A DNA stretch of 51,696 nt from an uncultured Clostridia bacterium (GCA_944388545.1 CALXJE010000011.1:1-51696); one strand, 5' to 3'; positions 18,141-26,898 are shown, counted from the first letter of the stretch. The notes: generated from the letters alone by a model not told the origin. A program made the numbers and translations.

Positions 18141-18704
18141 ATAAAAATCCCTCCAAATTATGACGCTCTAAAATCGATTTTAAGACGTTTTTATTAATTA
18201 AGGTATATAGTAGGTATCCTAAAAAACAGCTTAAAAACTTAATTTATTAAAATTAAAAATAATTATGACAAAATGTAGTATAATAAACAAAATTATTAAT
18301 TTTATAAACTAATAAACAATTATTGTATATACTAAACAAAGCAAGCTATATTACAGTATTTATATAATATCAAATTTAAGTGCATTATGCAATAGTTATT
18401 ACCTTTATTTCACAAAATTATTATTTTGCGCAATTATTATAATTTTTTATTTTAGGGCTACAGTTAAAACCCCCTACTTTATTATATATAAAATAAACAA
18501 TCTTTTTATATATTTGAATATACAATATTTTCAGATTTTCTATATCGTTATATTAACACTAAATATTTAATTTGTCAAGAAAATTAATCTATATTAATTT
18601 TAAAAAAAAAATTATTATTATCTATATTATGGAAACATTTATTTACTTTACATCCCAAAATTCTTTGAAAATAATAAATATAAACTTTATCTTTTTCTTT
18701 ATTA
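18141..18704. other. 564-base AT-rich gap with a lone promoter
   Basis: No supported gene. On the minus strand a consensus-like promoter, TTGACA (18573-18578), 17 bases, TAATAT (18550-18555), points toward the Xer gene. Small inverted repeats follow: TAGGG/CCCTA near 18450-18480 and CAAAAT-AATAATTTTG near 18414-18430. The interval could be a long leader for the recombinase, hold an unrecognised small RNA, or be decayed phage DNA. A partial dyad around 18200-18225 (AAGGTATA...GGTATCCT) might be a recombinase site, but this is weak. Confidence 0.4.
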
Positions 18705-18959
18705 CTAAATAACAATAAATTCTTTTATATCTGGAAATTTATAACCAAATGTTAAAAAAGGAATTTTCACAAATGGTATTTTAAAAGTATGTTTTAAATA
18801 ATAAACATAATCCGCTAACTCTCGTATTTGTAAATCAATTCTATTATGACTTTGAGTAATAAAATATATATCTAATTTATAATGTCTACACATAGTAAGA
18901 TAATCTAATAACTCATTACCTACTGAACCGATAATTCGTTGTAAATAAAATAAAGATAG
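18705..18959 (-). pseudogene. Zot-like (inovirus morphogenesis ATPase) remnant
   Basis: An open stretch of about 84 codons encodes LDYLTMCRHYKLDIYFITQ, then SHNRIDLQIRELADYVYYLK. This fits the part of Zot-family proteins just after Walker B, where RHYGLD.I.ITQ...ID..IR.L is typical; filamentous phages use Zot-like proteins for assembly. Walker A and B are absent and no start with a ribosome site is seen; the frame runs back into the terminator at 18959-18982. It is probably a decayed fragment of a filamentous prophage. The match is from memory and rests on about 40 residues. Confidence 0.4.
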
Positions 18960-18982
18960 CCTCTCAGTATAAACTGAGAGGC
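18959..18982 (-). terminator. Terminator of the orphan acidic protein gene
   Basis: GCCTCTCAGT (18959-18968) and ACTGAGAGGC (18973-18982) form a perfect 10-bp stem with a 4-base loop; a T-rich stretch follows on the minus strand. It lies just after the stop of the gene at 18989-19462. Confidence 0.85.
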
Positions 18983-18988
18983 CTCATA

Positions 18989-19462
18989 TTATTCATCTTC
19001 ATCATCTTCAAGAGTGAAAAATATTTCTGTCTTGAATTTTGTATTATTTTCCTCCGATGTAATTCCTTTTTCGGGATATTTTTTACTGCCATTATCCCAA
19101 ATACCGTCTTCATCTCGTTTATGAAATCTTATAGCGATATTTCCATTTTTGTCAGCGACAATGACCATACTACCAATCGATCCCATAAGCTTATTTCTAA
19201 GAGCTGCTTCTACTTGGTAAAAAGTCTCCCCCAGTCTCATCAAGTCTTGCTTGAGAATATCTATTGATGCTTTTTTTACTTCCTCAAATTCACTCTCATT
19301 TTCAGCTTTTTTGCGTAAACGAATAAAACTAAATTGACGATTTAATCCAAGCAACTCTGAATAAGTAATCGTACTAACCTCTGTTTTTTCGTTTTTCTCG
19401 TGTTTCCGATTACTTTGACTACAATCGGATTCATCATTGAAAAGCCATTTTTTGATATTCAT
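18989..19462 (-). CDS. Hypothetical acidic protein, orphan transcription unit
   Basis: A 157-aa protein with no family I recognise. The N-terminus is polar and charged; the middle (about residues 60-95) looks like a helical or coiled segment, then MGSIGSMVIVADKNGNIAIRFHKRDEDG suggests a short beta region; the tail ends EDDEDE. There is no signal peptide or membrane segment. It has a perfect promoter with a dyad over the -10 box, a strong ribosome site (AAGGAGGAC) and its own terminator. Its codons look less AT-biased than its neighbours, and it sits beside a phage-like remnant, suggesting horizontal acquisition. Confidence 0.65.
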   Translation of the reverse strand: MNIKKWLFNDESDCSQSNRKHEKNEKTEVSTITYSELLGLNRQFSFIRLRKKAENESEFEEVKKASIDILKQDLMRLGETFYQVEAALRNKLMGSIGSMVIVADKNGNIAIRFHKRDEDGIWDNGSKKYPEKGITSEENNTKFKTEIFFTLEDDEDE

Positions 19463-19515
19463 TAGTTTGTCCTCCTTATAATTATATTTATAATTAAATT
19501 TATTAAATAACTACA

Positions 19516-19549
19516 TTAACATTATAACATATTATGTTAACTTTGTCAA
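19516..19549 (-). promoter_or_regulatory. Promoter with palindromic operator
   Basis: On the minus strand: TTGACA (19544-19549), 17-base spacer, TATAAT (19521-19526). TTAACAT (19516-19522) and ATGTTAA (19534-19540) form a 7-bp inverted repeat, with an overlapping AACAT-A-ATGTT-like dyad, across the -10 region. This is the position expected for a repressor operator. Confidence 0.75.
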
Positions 19550-19561
19550 TATAAAAATACA

Positions 19562-19581
19562 CCTCTACTTATTTGTAGAGG
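19562..19581 (-). terminator. Terminator of the SNase-like gene
   Basis: CCTCTAC (19562-19568) and GTAGAGG (19575-19581) form the stem, and ATTTTTAT follows on the minus strand. Confidence 0.75.
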
Positions 19582-19645
19582 CGATTATAAGAGGTTGATA
19601 TATGAAAACTAAAGGTTTTTCCTTTATTCGGCATTCAAATTTATT

Positions 19646-20239
19646 TTAAGCTTTCCAAATACCTACGGAAGCTTTTTTTGCTTCATTTTCTGCTTCTAAA
19701 AGAATATCAAGTTTATCAACATTTTTTCTTTCTACTCTTAAAGTTGCATATCCATTTCTAAGTAATTCAGTATTATATAATTCATCTTTTAAATATACAT
19801 AGGCATAAGCTTTATTTTTATCTAATTTAGAATTATCAAATTCAATTACAATTTTTTTATTTAATAAATCGTTTTCTATTTTTTCTTTTAGTGAAATATT
19901 TTCATTAGAATTATCAATTCCAATTAGATTTATTTTAAAATATTCGTTTTTAGAGGTTTCAATAACAATCCCACCATCATTACTAACAGCATGTACTTTA
20001 TATTCTTTAGATTTAGTAAATGCTTTTAGTTTAACTAATTCTTCTGGCATTGAATTTGATATATCAACTGATGTGTTATCATTTGCTAAATTAGCAATTT
20101 GTTCTTTATTAAGATCATTTTCTAGAGATTTAGAAGCTATAAATAATCCTCCCGCTATCAATACTATTGATACTAAAACTGCAATTACAGGTGGACCATA
20201 CTGTCTAATATAAAAACTTCTTTTATTCTCATAATACAT
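19646..20239 (-). CDS. Membrane-anchored SNase-fold protein, probably inactive
   Basis: A 197-aa protein. Start 20239 is chosen because AGGAGGTG lies seven bases before it. A membrane segment at about residues 16-36 would anchor it with the rest outside. Residues about 80-197 match the thermonuclease (SNase) fold: GIVIETSKNEYFKINLIGID, KIVIEFDNSKLDKNKAYAYVYLKD and LLRNGYATLRVER with EAENEAKKASVGIW. The nuclease active site is altered: the Arg of the FRL strand is absent (KINLIGID), the DTPE Glu is gone (DNSN), and the DKYGR Arg is lost (DKNKAYA). A binding or structural role is more likely than catalysis. It has its own promoter and terminator. Confidence 0.7.
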   Translation of the reverse strand: MYYENKRSFYIRQYGPPVIAVLVSIVLIAGGLFIASKSLENDLNKEQIANLANDNTSVDISNSMPEELVKLKAFTKSKEYKVHAVSNDGGIVIETSKNEYFKINLIGIDNSNENISLKEKIENDLLNKKIVIEFDNSKLDKNKAYAYVYLKDELYNTELLRNGYATLRVERKNVDKLDILLEAENEAKKASVGIWKA

Positions 20240-20282
20240 CAGTTGCACCTCCTTTAGTTTTAACAAACATTTTACATGTTTT

Positions 20283-20311
20283 ATTTTAACACAATATTTA
20301 TGTAAAGTCAA
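20283..20311 (-). promoter_or_regulatory. Promoter of the SNase-like gene
   Basis: On the minus strand: TTGACT (20306-20311), 17-base spacer, TAAAAT (20283-20288). Confidence 0.65.
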
Positions 20312-20365
20312 TAGTTATGTCCACTATTTATGCAAAAATAATATAAATATGTACATTTAAATAAA

Positions 20366-20408
20366 AATACACTTATTTTATTATAATAATTTAAAATAAA
20401 GTGTATTT
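20366..20408 (-). terminator. Terminator of yebC
   Basis: AATACACTT...TTTTA and TAAAATAAAGTGTATTT form a long, slightly imperfect stem just after the yebC stop. T-rich sequence follows on the minus strand. Confidence 0.65.
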
Positions 20409-20414
20409 AAATTG

Positions 20415-21137
20415 TTATATATTGGCATTATGCCAAACATTTTGTACGTCATCATTATCATCTAATTTATCTAAAAATTTATTTAGTTTTTCTTCTTCAT
20501 CTTCTGTAAGATCCTTTTTCATATTAGGAACCATTTTTATTTCAGCTTCGATAAAGTCATAATTTTGATTTTCTAAAGCTTCTCTTACTTTTGTAAAGTC
20601 TTGAGGACTTGTTATTATTTCAAAACATTCTTCATCAGATATGAAATCATCAGCACCAGCATCAATAACTTGCATCATTAATTCTTGTTCATCAATTGAT
20701 CCTGTATTTTCAATAACAATAACTCCTTTTTTATCAAACATATAACCTACTGAACCTGTTTGACCTAAATTTCCACCACTTCTATCAAATATACATCTAA
20801 TATCAGATGCGGATCTATTTTTATTATCTGTCATAACTTCAACAATTACTGCAACTCCAGCAGGTCCATATCCTTCATAAGTTATCTCTTCATAACTACT
20901 TGCAGAGGTATCTCCTGCAGCTTTTTGTATACATCTATTAATATTATCATTTGGCATATTATTAGATTTTGCTTTTGCTATTATATCTCTTAGTTTTGAA
21001 TTAGTAGTAGGATCTGGGCCACCTTGTTTTACTATAACAGTAATCTCTTTACCTATTTTAGAATAAATTTTTGCTTTTTTACTATCTACGGCTTCTTTTC
21101 TTCTTTTAATATTAGCCCATTTACTGTGTCCTGACAT
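20415..21137 (-). CDS. yebC: YebC/PmpR family protein
   Basis: A 240-aa protein of the TACO1/YebC family. The N-terminal signature MSGHSKWANIKRRKEAVDSKKAK and ...DNINRCIQKAAG are conserved, as are YEGYGPAGVAVIVE and NKNRSASDIR. Members were described as transcriptional regulators, and YebC-type proteins were also reported to help ribosomes through difficult proline-rich stretches; the role here is not determined. The start follows AAGGAGGAA. Single-gene unit with its own promoter and terminator. Confidence 0.95.
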   Translation of the reverse strand: MSGHSKWANIKRRKEAVDSKKAKIYSKIGKEITVIVKQGGPDPTTNSKLRDIIAKAKSNNMPNDNINRCIQKAAGDTSASSYEEITYEGYGPAGVAVIVEVMTDNKNRSASDIRCIFDRSGGNLGQTGSVGYMFDKKGVIVIENTGSIDEQELMMQVIDAGADDFISDEECFEIITSPQDFTKVREALENQNYDFIEAEIKMVPNMKKDLTEDEEEKLNKFLDKLDDNDDVQNVWHNANI

Positions 21138-21158
21138 GTTAATTCCTCCTTATATTTT

Positions 21159-21186
21159 ATTATATTTAACATATTGCTTTGATCAA
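21159..21186 (-). promoter_or_regulatory. Promoter of yebC
   Basis: On the minus strand: TTGATC (21181-21186), 16-base spacer, TATAAT (21159-21164). Confidence 0.65.
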
Positions 21187-21303
21187 ATTAGTTAATCAAT
21201 TTTTAAATATTTTATCATATTTTTTTAGTTTTGTGTAGTATTTTTAATATATTTTATTTACTATATACTTGTTCTACATCTTATATTTTTTTCGTTTTAA
21301 TTT

Positions 21304-21859
21304 TTAATTATTTTTTATTACTCTACAAGGATTTCCGATAAGCTACACTATTATCTGGTATATCTTTTGTAACTACACTTCCAGCGCCTATTACTACATT
21401 ATCTCCAATAGCAACTCCCGGAAGTACACATACATTTCCACCAATCCAAACATTGTTCCCTATTTTAATAGATTTTGCATATTCTAATCCTTTATTTCTT
21501 GTTTTATAATCTAAAGGATGGGAAGATGTATAAAAGCCACAATTTGGACCTATAAATACATTATCTCCAAATTCTACCTTATTTGCATCTAATATTACTA
21601 GATTATGATTAGCATAAAAATTTTCTCCAAGTGTAATGTTAAATCCATAATCACAATAGAAATTAGGTTCAATAGTAAATTGATTTACTCTTTTTTGTAA
21701 CAATTTTTCTATTATATTTTTTTTGCCTTCTAAATCTTTAACATTTAACTCATTATATAAGTTGCACAATTCTTTAGCTTTTGATCTCTTTTCAATTAAG
21801 TTTTCATCATAATTAGCATCATATATTTCTCCTGCCAACATTTTTTCTTCTTCACCCAT
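21304..21859 (-). pseudogene. maa: Maltose/galactoside O-acetyltransferase, frameshift at 3' end
   Basis: A hexapeptide-repeat acetyltransferase of the Maa/LacA/NodL type, which moves acetyl from acetyl-CoA to a sugar hydroxyl. MLAGEIYDANYDENL is the family N-terminus and GPNCGFYTSSHPLD contains the catalytic His. The left-handed helix repeats continue to VVIGAGSVVTKDIPDNSVA. The frame then ends as YRKSL at 21323; removing one base of the AA at 21340-21341 gives IGNPCRVIKNN and a stop at 21304, the normal ending. Either a recent loss of the last dozen residues or a sequencing error; the catalytic part is intact, so the product may still work. Confidence 0.8.
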
Positions 21860-21909
21860 ATTTCAACCTTCTTTCACGTTTTCTATAAACTATTTTTTGT
21901 TACAGTATA

Positions 21910-22923
21910 CTAAGTTTTATCCATTCTATCTAACCATTCTACAGTATCTTTGATAGTTTCTTTTATATCTCTATTTTTATATCCTAAATCATTTTTAGCT
22001 TTTTCATTAGAAAAATTACTATTAGAATCTAATACATACAATGAATATTTAGTAAATAATGGTGTTTGATTTTTTATGTTATAATAAATTTCACAAATTG
22101 GAGCTACAAGTTTTGCAAACCACATGGGTAAAACTATATCAACTTTTTTTGTATTGCTCGCTTCACTAACTATATCAACTAATTCTTTAATTTTAATATA
22201 TCTATTAGATAAAATATAACATTCTCCTCTATTTTCTTTATTACAAGCACTAATAATAGCATCTGCTACATCTCTAACATCTACAAAATCATAACCACCT
22301 CTTACACAGGCAAAAAGCTTTTGTTTTACAACTTCTTTTATTAATTGAGTTAAGTGACTATTTTTGTAATCATTTGGTCCAATAATTCCTGAAGGATGGA
22401 CGATACATGCATTTAAATTTTGGGTTTTTACCATTTCTAATATATATCCTGCTGTTTCTGACTTTGTCTTTGAATATAGTCCTTTTACTTTATTTGGATC
22501 AAAAACTGATATTTCTTTAATTAACTCACCATTTTCCTTTTCAGGGATAGCATGTACACTACTAACATAAACGAGCTTTAGATTTTTTTCTAATACTTTC
22601 TGGACTACATTTTTTGTACCATTTATATTAACATTAGGTACAGCAGCATTATATTTAGATTTTATATATACTATCGCTGCACAGTGAATTACATAAGCTT
22701 CTATACCTTCAGGTATATTAAATATCTCCTCTAATGAATCGGATTTTGTAACATCTCCTCTATATATTTTACAGTTTATTCCTTCTAATGATTTTACATT
22801 ACCAGTTGGTAAAACTAGTGCGCGTACTTCATTTTCTTTATCTAAAGTTAATTTCCTTACAATATTATTTCCTAGAAAACCGTTTGCACCAGTAACAATA
22901 TATATTTTTTTCAAATTAGTCAT
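21910..22923 (-). CDS. NAD(P)-dependent sugar epimerase/dehydratase family protein
   Basis: A 337-aa extended short-chain dehydrogenase. The Rossmann NAD(P) motif is VTGANGFLGNNIV (about residues 10-22). The active site has LVYVSSVHAIP and the YSKTKSE motif (Tyr and Lys, about 150-156). IVHPSGIIGP and FVDVRDVADAI are typical of dihydroflavonol reductase or 3-beta-HSD-like members. The C-terminal WFAKLVAPICEIYYN is hydrophobic. The substrate cannot be told. It lies 20 bases after the thioesterase gene, so the two are probably co-transcribed. Confidence 0.8.
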   Translation of the reverse strand: MTNLKKIYIVTGANGFLGNNIVRKLTLDKENEVRALVLPTGNVKSLEGINCKIYRGDVTKSDSLEEIFNIPEGIEAYVIHCAAIVYIKSKYNAAVPNVNINGTKNVVQKVLEKNLKLVYVSSVHAIPEKENGELIKEISVFDPNKVKGLYSKTKSETAGYILEMVKTQNLNACIVHPSGIIGPNDYKNSHLTQLIKEVVKQKLFACVRGGYDFVDVRDVADAIISACNKENRGECYILSNRYIKIKELVDIVSEASNTKKVDIVLPMWFAKLVAPICEIYYNIKNQTPLFTKYSLYVLDSNSNFSNEKAKNDLGYKNRDIKETIKDTVEWLDRMDKT

Positions 22924-22943
22924 CTCCTTTAAAATTAATATTA

Positions 22944-23441
22944 TTAATTAAAATTAATTTCTTTAAGCCCGTCTTCTATAAAATAATCCATTTCCTCATG
23001 AACATCTACATTTTGTGCTATTTTGGATACATCAAGTTTCATATATTTAACTTCTGCATTTGCTAGTAAAGTGCCCTTTTTGTCTAGTATTTCTGTATTT
23101 ATTGTTACAAACTTAGAAGATTCGTTTTTGACTATTCCTCTTCCAATTAAATCAGTATCATATGGTACAGGTTTTCTATATTTTACTTCTAAAGATAATG
23201 TAACGCCAAATATGTATTCATTATTTACCCAACAAGCTCTAAGGCCTAATTCATCTAACATTGATGCTATTAGTCCGCCATGTACTCTTTGAGGATAGCT
23301 TTGATGTTCTTCTCTAAACCTAAAAGGAGTCATTACACTTCCATCTTCCATATTGTAAAACTGAGCTTTTAATCCGAAACAATTTTCCATTCCACAAATA
23401 ACACACATTCTACTGTTTTTTTGTTTACTTATAACTTTCAT
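22944..23441 (-). CDS. PaaI-type hotdog thioesterase
   Basis: A 165-aa protein with a single hotdog domain. The key stretch is RVHGGLIASMLDELGLRAC, where HGG and the Asp/Glu of MLDE are the usual active-site positions of acyl-CoA thioesterases. LSLEVKYRKPVPYDTDLIGRG is the following strand pair. The N-terminal CVICGMENCFGL contains three cysteines, as in a metal-binding knuckle seen in several clostridial homologues. The substrate is unknown. First gene of a two-gene unit with the epimerase. Confidence 0.75.
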   Translation of the reverse strand: MKVISKQKNSRMCVICGMENCFGLKAQFYNMEDGSVMTPFRFREEHQSYPQRVHGGLIASMLDELGLRACWVNNEYIFGVTLSLEVKYRKPVPYDTDLIGRGIVKNESSKFVTINTEILDKKGTLLANAEVKYMKLDVSKIAQNVDVHEEMDYFIEDGLKEINFN

Positions 23442-23501
23442 AAAATTATTCCTTTATATACTACGATTTTATATTATCATAAAAATAAAGAATTATCAAT
23501 T

Positions 23502-23538
23502 ATAAAAAAAGAATAGACTTTATAAAAAATCTATTCTT
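23502..23538 (-). terminator. Terminator after the lytic transglycosylase gene
   Basis: AAGAATAGA (23509-23517) pairs with TCTATTCTT (23530-23538), followed on the minus strand by seven T residues. It probably ends the rpmE-to-slt operon. Confidence 0.85.
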
Positions 23539-24115
23539 AATTTTTATATAATTTAACATACTTATCATAATAATTAAGTATATTTATTAAATAGTTTTTG
23601 GTTTCTTCAAATGGTATGTTTGATATATTAACATGTCCGTTTGAATATATATGTTTTGACTCTTTCCATTTATCTACGTTACCAAGTCCAGCATTATATG
23701 CACATATAGCTAAATGAATATTTCCATCATATCTATCAAGTAATGTTTTAAAATATTTTACACCAATACAAATATTAGTTGATGCATCAAATAAATCTAA
23801 ATTATTCTCATCAAGATGTTTTATATCAGTAGCTACTTCTTTTGCTGTAGTATCTAAAATCTGCATAAGACCTTTTGCATCTTTATTTGATAATGCATTT
23901 TTATTGAATTTACTTTCTTGCTTTATTATTGCAAAAATTAGATATGGATCAATATTATTGTCAACAGCAGCTTTTTGTACATATTTACTATATTTAGTAG
24001 GATAAACATATTTTTTATATATAAATCTAAATCCTAATATTACGAGAATAATTAATAGAACTACTATTATTAATATATTTAATAAACTTTTAAAATATTT
24101 TATATTAATATTCAT
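23537..24115 (-). CDS. Lytic transglycosylase, SLT domain
   Basis: A 192-aa secreted or anchored peptidoglycan lyase. A membrane segment (about residues 10-30) leads to an SLT domain with the catalytic Glu in IFAIIKQESKFN (about 67), ALSNKDAKGLMQI and AICAYNAGLGNV. It cuts the MurNAc-GlcNAc bond, forming 1,6-anhydroMurNAc. The start is two bases downstream of the polA stop. The polA-lytic transglycosylase neighbourhood is common in Clostridia, where coaE often lies between them; coaE is absent here. Confidence 0.9.
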   Translation of the reverse strand: MNINIKYFKSLLNILIIVVLLIILVILGFRFIYKKYVYPTKYSKYVQKAAVDNNIDPYLIFAIIKQESKFNKNALSNKDAKGLMQILDTTAKEVATDIKHLDENNLDLFDASTNICIGVKYFKTLLDRYDGNIHLAICAYNAGLGNVDKWKESKHIYSNGHVNISNIPFEETKNYLINILNYYDKYVKLYKN

Positions 24116-24117
24116 TA

Positions 24118-26880
24118 TTATTTTGCTTCACTCCACGTTTTTCCGGTATTTATAGATACTTCTAATGGTACCTTTAATTTTATAACTTTTTGCATGCAAT
24201 TTTTCATTATATCAATTACTATATCTTTTTCTTCTTCAGGTGCTTCTACTAATAACTCATCATGCACTTGCATTATAATTTTAGCTTTTAATTTTTTCTT
24301 TTTTAATTTCACATATAATTCATTCATCGCTTTTTTTATAATATCGGCTGCCGTTCCTTGTATAGGTGTATTCATTGCAATTCTCTCACCAAACATAACA
24401 GTGTTTCTATTACTTGCTTTTAATTCATCAGTATATCTTATCCTTCCAAATAAAGTTGAAACATAACCTTTTTCTTTACCGTTTTTAATACTTTTTTCCA
24501 TGAATTTTTTTACTTTATAATATTTATTTAAATAGTTTTCTATATATTTAGTTGCTTCTGCTCTAGTTGAATTAATGTTTTTTGCAAGTCCAAAACCACT
24601 TATACCATATACTATTCCAAAATTAACAGCTTTTGCTTTAGTCCTAAGCTCGTTATCTACTTCTTCTATTGGTACATCAAAAACCTGAGATGCAGTAATA
24701 GAATGTATGTCTTTGCCTTCTTTAAATGCATTTATCATAATTTCATCATTTGCCATATGAGCAAGTACTCTAAGCTCTATTTGACTATAGTCAGCATCTA
24801 TAATTATATTATTTTTACCTTGAGCCTCAAAGCATTCTCTAATTTTAGCGCCAAGATCTGTTCTTACAGGAATATTTTGAAGATTTGGTTCTATACTACT
24901 AAGTCTACCTGTAGATGTTACTGTTTGCATAAATGTAGTATGTACTCTACCATCTTTTTCTATACAATCTAGTAATGCATCTACATAAGTATTTTTTAAT
25001 TTAGTTAAAGTTCTATATTCTAAAATATGTTGTATTATTTCATGTTTATCTAATAATGATTCTAAAGTTTCCTTATCTGTAGAATAACCATTTTTAGTTT
25101 TTCTGACCACTGGAAGATTTAGATTTTCAAATAATACTTTGCCAAGCTGCGCTGGTGAATTTATGTTAAAAGACTCATTTGCTATAAAATATATCTTTTT
25201 TTCTAAATTTTTTATATCTTGAGATAAGAATTCTCCAAACTTTATTAATCTATCTTTATTTATATACATTCCATTTTTTTCTATATCTGCAAGTGTCTCT
25301 ATAAGTGGCATTTCTATATCATAATATAATTTTGACATATTTAATTCTTCTATTTTATTTAAAAGTATACTGTTTAACTCTTTAATAGATTTAAGCACTG
25401 CATAAATATATTTCTTTTGAATAGCTGATAAAGTTCCTTTAGGTTTTATTTTAGATTGGTTAAATACATTATCAAATAAAGATGTTTGAAACTCTTTTTC
25501 TTCTATTTTCTCTTTTTCATTATTTTCATAAGGCATATTTACACTTAGTAAATTATATGAAATATTTTCTATTTCATAATTGTTTTCTGTAGAATGAAGT
25601 AAATAATATGCAATTTTAATATCAGATGTAAAATTATTAAATTTATCAATGTTGTTTTTAAAACAAATTTTATATATATTTTTTAAATCATACCCCACTT
25701 TAGAGATAGGAGTTTCTGCTACTTTTCTTAAAATATCTTCTTTAATATCACTTTTACTTAATTCAACATAAAACATTTTTTCGTTTACATATATAGCTAA
25801 AATATCATTTAACTGCATATTTTTAGAATTAAGTAAAGTTATATACATATTTTTATCTAAGTCGCTTTCATTTTCATTTAGTATATTTTCAGTATATACA
25901 CTAAATAACGAAAAATCATTTGATAAATCTATTATGTTTTTAGCATCAAATTTTTTAAAAAATTCAATATTGTTATCAGTTTTAGGCATAGTTGTTCCAT
26001 CTATGTGATATCTTTCTAAAAATTTTTTAAATGATAATCTTTCAAAAATACTTGTAAGTTTAGGAACATCTACATCTGTTAATCTTAATAAATTATAGTC
26101 TAAACTTATTGGAACATTTAAATCTATTGTAGCTAATTTATAACTTAAAAAAGCTATATCTTTATTTTCTATAAGTTTTTTCTTAGCAGATGGACTGCAT
26201 TCTATATTCGAAATATTTTTATAAATATTATCTAAACTATGATATTTAGCAATTAGTGCATAAGCTGTTTTCTCTCCTATTCCAGGAACACCTGGTATAT
26301 TATCAGAAGAATCACCCATTAATGATTTTATGTCTATAACTTGTTTAGGAGTTATTCCTTGTTTTTCTTTTAAAAGTTGAGTAGTATATATTGTATACTC
26401 TGTTCTTCCCATCTTTGTCACAGGTATTATTACATTAGTAGTATCTGATATAAGTTGAAGAGAGTCTTTATCACCTGTTAAAACATATGTAAATATATTG
26501 TTTTTTGTATTTTTATTTGCAATTGTTCCTAGTACATCATCTGCTTCGAAACCTTCTATTTCAAATATAGGGACATTCATTGCTCGAAGAACATCTTTTA
26601 TTATTGGCATTTGAACTTTAAGTTCATCTGGCATCATTTTTCTATGTGCTTTATAATCAACAAACATTTCATGTCTAAATGTAGGTGATTTTAAATCAAA
26701 TGCTACTGCGACATAATCTGGCATTAATTTATCTAATATCATATAATATATATTTAAAAATCCATAAACTGCATTTGTATAAAGACCATCTTTTGTAGAT
26801 AATAATTTAATACCATAAAATGCTCTATTCATTATACTATTACCATCAATTATTAAAAACTTTTCTTTATTTTTTTCCAT
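24118..26880 (-). CDS. polA: DNA polymerase I
   Basis: A 920-aa repair and Okazaki-fragment polymerase. The N-terminal 5' nuclease domain (about 1-290) has LIIDGNSIMNRAFYG, FEADDVLGT and GDSSDNIPGVPGIGEKTA. The middle domain (about 320-500) lacks the acidic DxE-type exonuclease residues, so proofreading is probably absent, as in Bacillus-type enzymes. The polymerase domain has motif A DYSQIELRVLAH, motif B RTKAKAVNFGIVYG and motif C QVHDELLVEAP. Length is normal. It is followed directly by the lytic transglycosylase. Confidence 0.97.
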   Translation of the reverse strand: MEKNKEKFLIIDGNSIMNRAFYGIKLLSTKDGLYTNAVYGFLNIYYMILDKLMPDYVAVAFDLKSPTFRHEMFVDYKAHRKMMPDELKVQMPIIKDVLRAMNVPIFEIEGFEADDVLGTIANKNTKNNIFTYVLTGDKDSLQLISDTTNVIIPVTKMGRTEYTIYTTQLLKEKQGITPKQVIDIKSLMGDSSDNIPGVPGIGEKTAYALIAKYHSLDNIYKNISNIECSPSAKKKLIENKDIAFLSYKLATIDLNVPISLDYNLLRLTDVDVPKLTSIFERLSFKKFLERYHIDGTTMPKTDNNIEFFKKFDAKNIIDLSNDFSLFSVYTENILNENESDLDKNMYITLLNSKNMQLNDILAIYVNEKMFYVELSKSDIKEDILRKVAETPISKVGYDLKNIYKICFKNNIDKFNNFTSDIKIAYYLLHSTENNYEIENISYNLLSVNMPYENNEKEKIEEKEFQTSLFDNVFNQSKIKPKGTLSAIQKKYIYAVLKSIKELNSILLNKIEELNMSKLYYDIEMPLIETLADIEKNGMYINKDRLIKFGEFLSQDIKNLEKKIYFIANESFNINSPAQLGKVLFENLNLPVVRKTKNGYSTDKETLESLLDKHEIIQHILEYRTLTKLKNTYVDALLDCIEKDGRVHTTFMQTVTSTGRLSSIEPNLQNIPVRTDLGAKIRECFEAQGKNNIIIDADYSQIELRVLAHMANDEIMINAFKEGKDIHSITASQVFDVPIEEVDNELRTKAKAVNFGIVYGISGFGLAKNINSTRAEATKYIENYLNKYYKVKKFMEKSIKNGKEKGYVSTLFGRIRYTDELKASNRNTVMFGERIAMNTPIQGTAADIIKKAMNELYVKLKKKKLKAKIIMQVHDELLVEAPEEEKDIVIDIMKNCMQKVIKLKVPLEVSINTGKTWSEAK

Positions 26881-26898
26881 AATTCCCTCTCTTTTATC

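Noticed and set aside
18200-18225. Possible dif or Xer site (AAGGTATA...GGTATCCT)
   Set aside because: The arms match poorly as an inverted repeat and do not match known dif consensus arms; kept only as a weak note.
25440-25990. Active proofreading domain in polA
   Set aside because: The acidic exonuclease residues are not present, which is common in Gram-positive Pol I and not novel.
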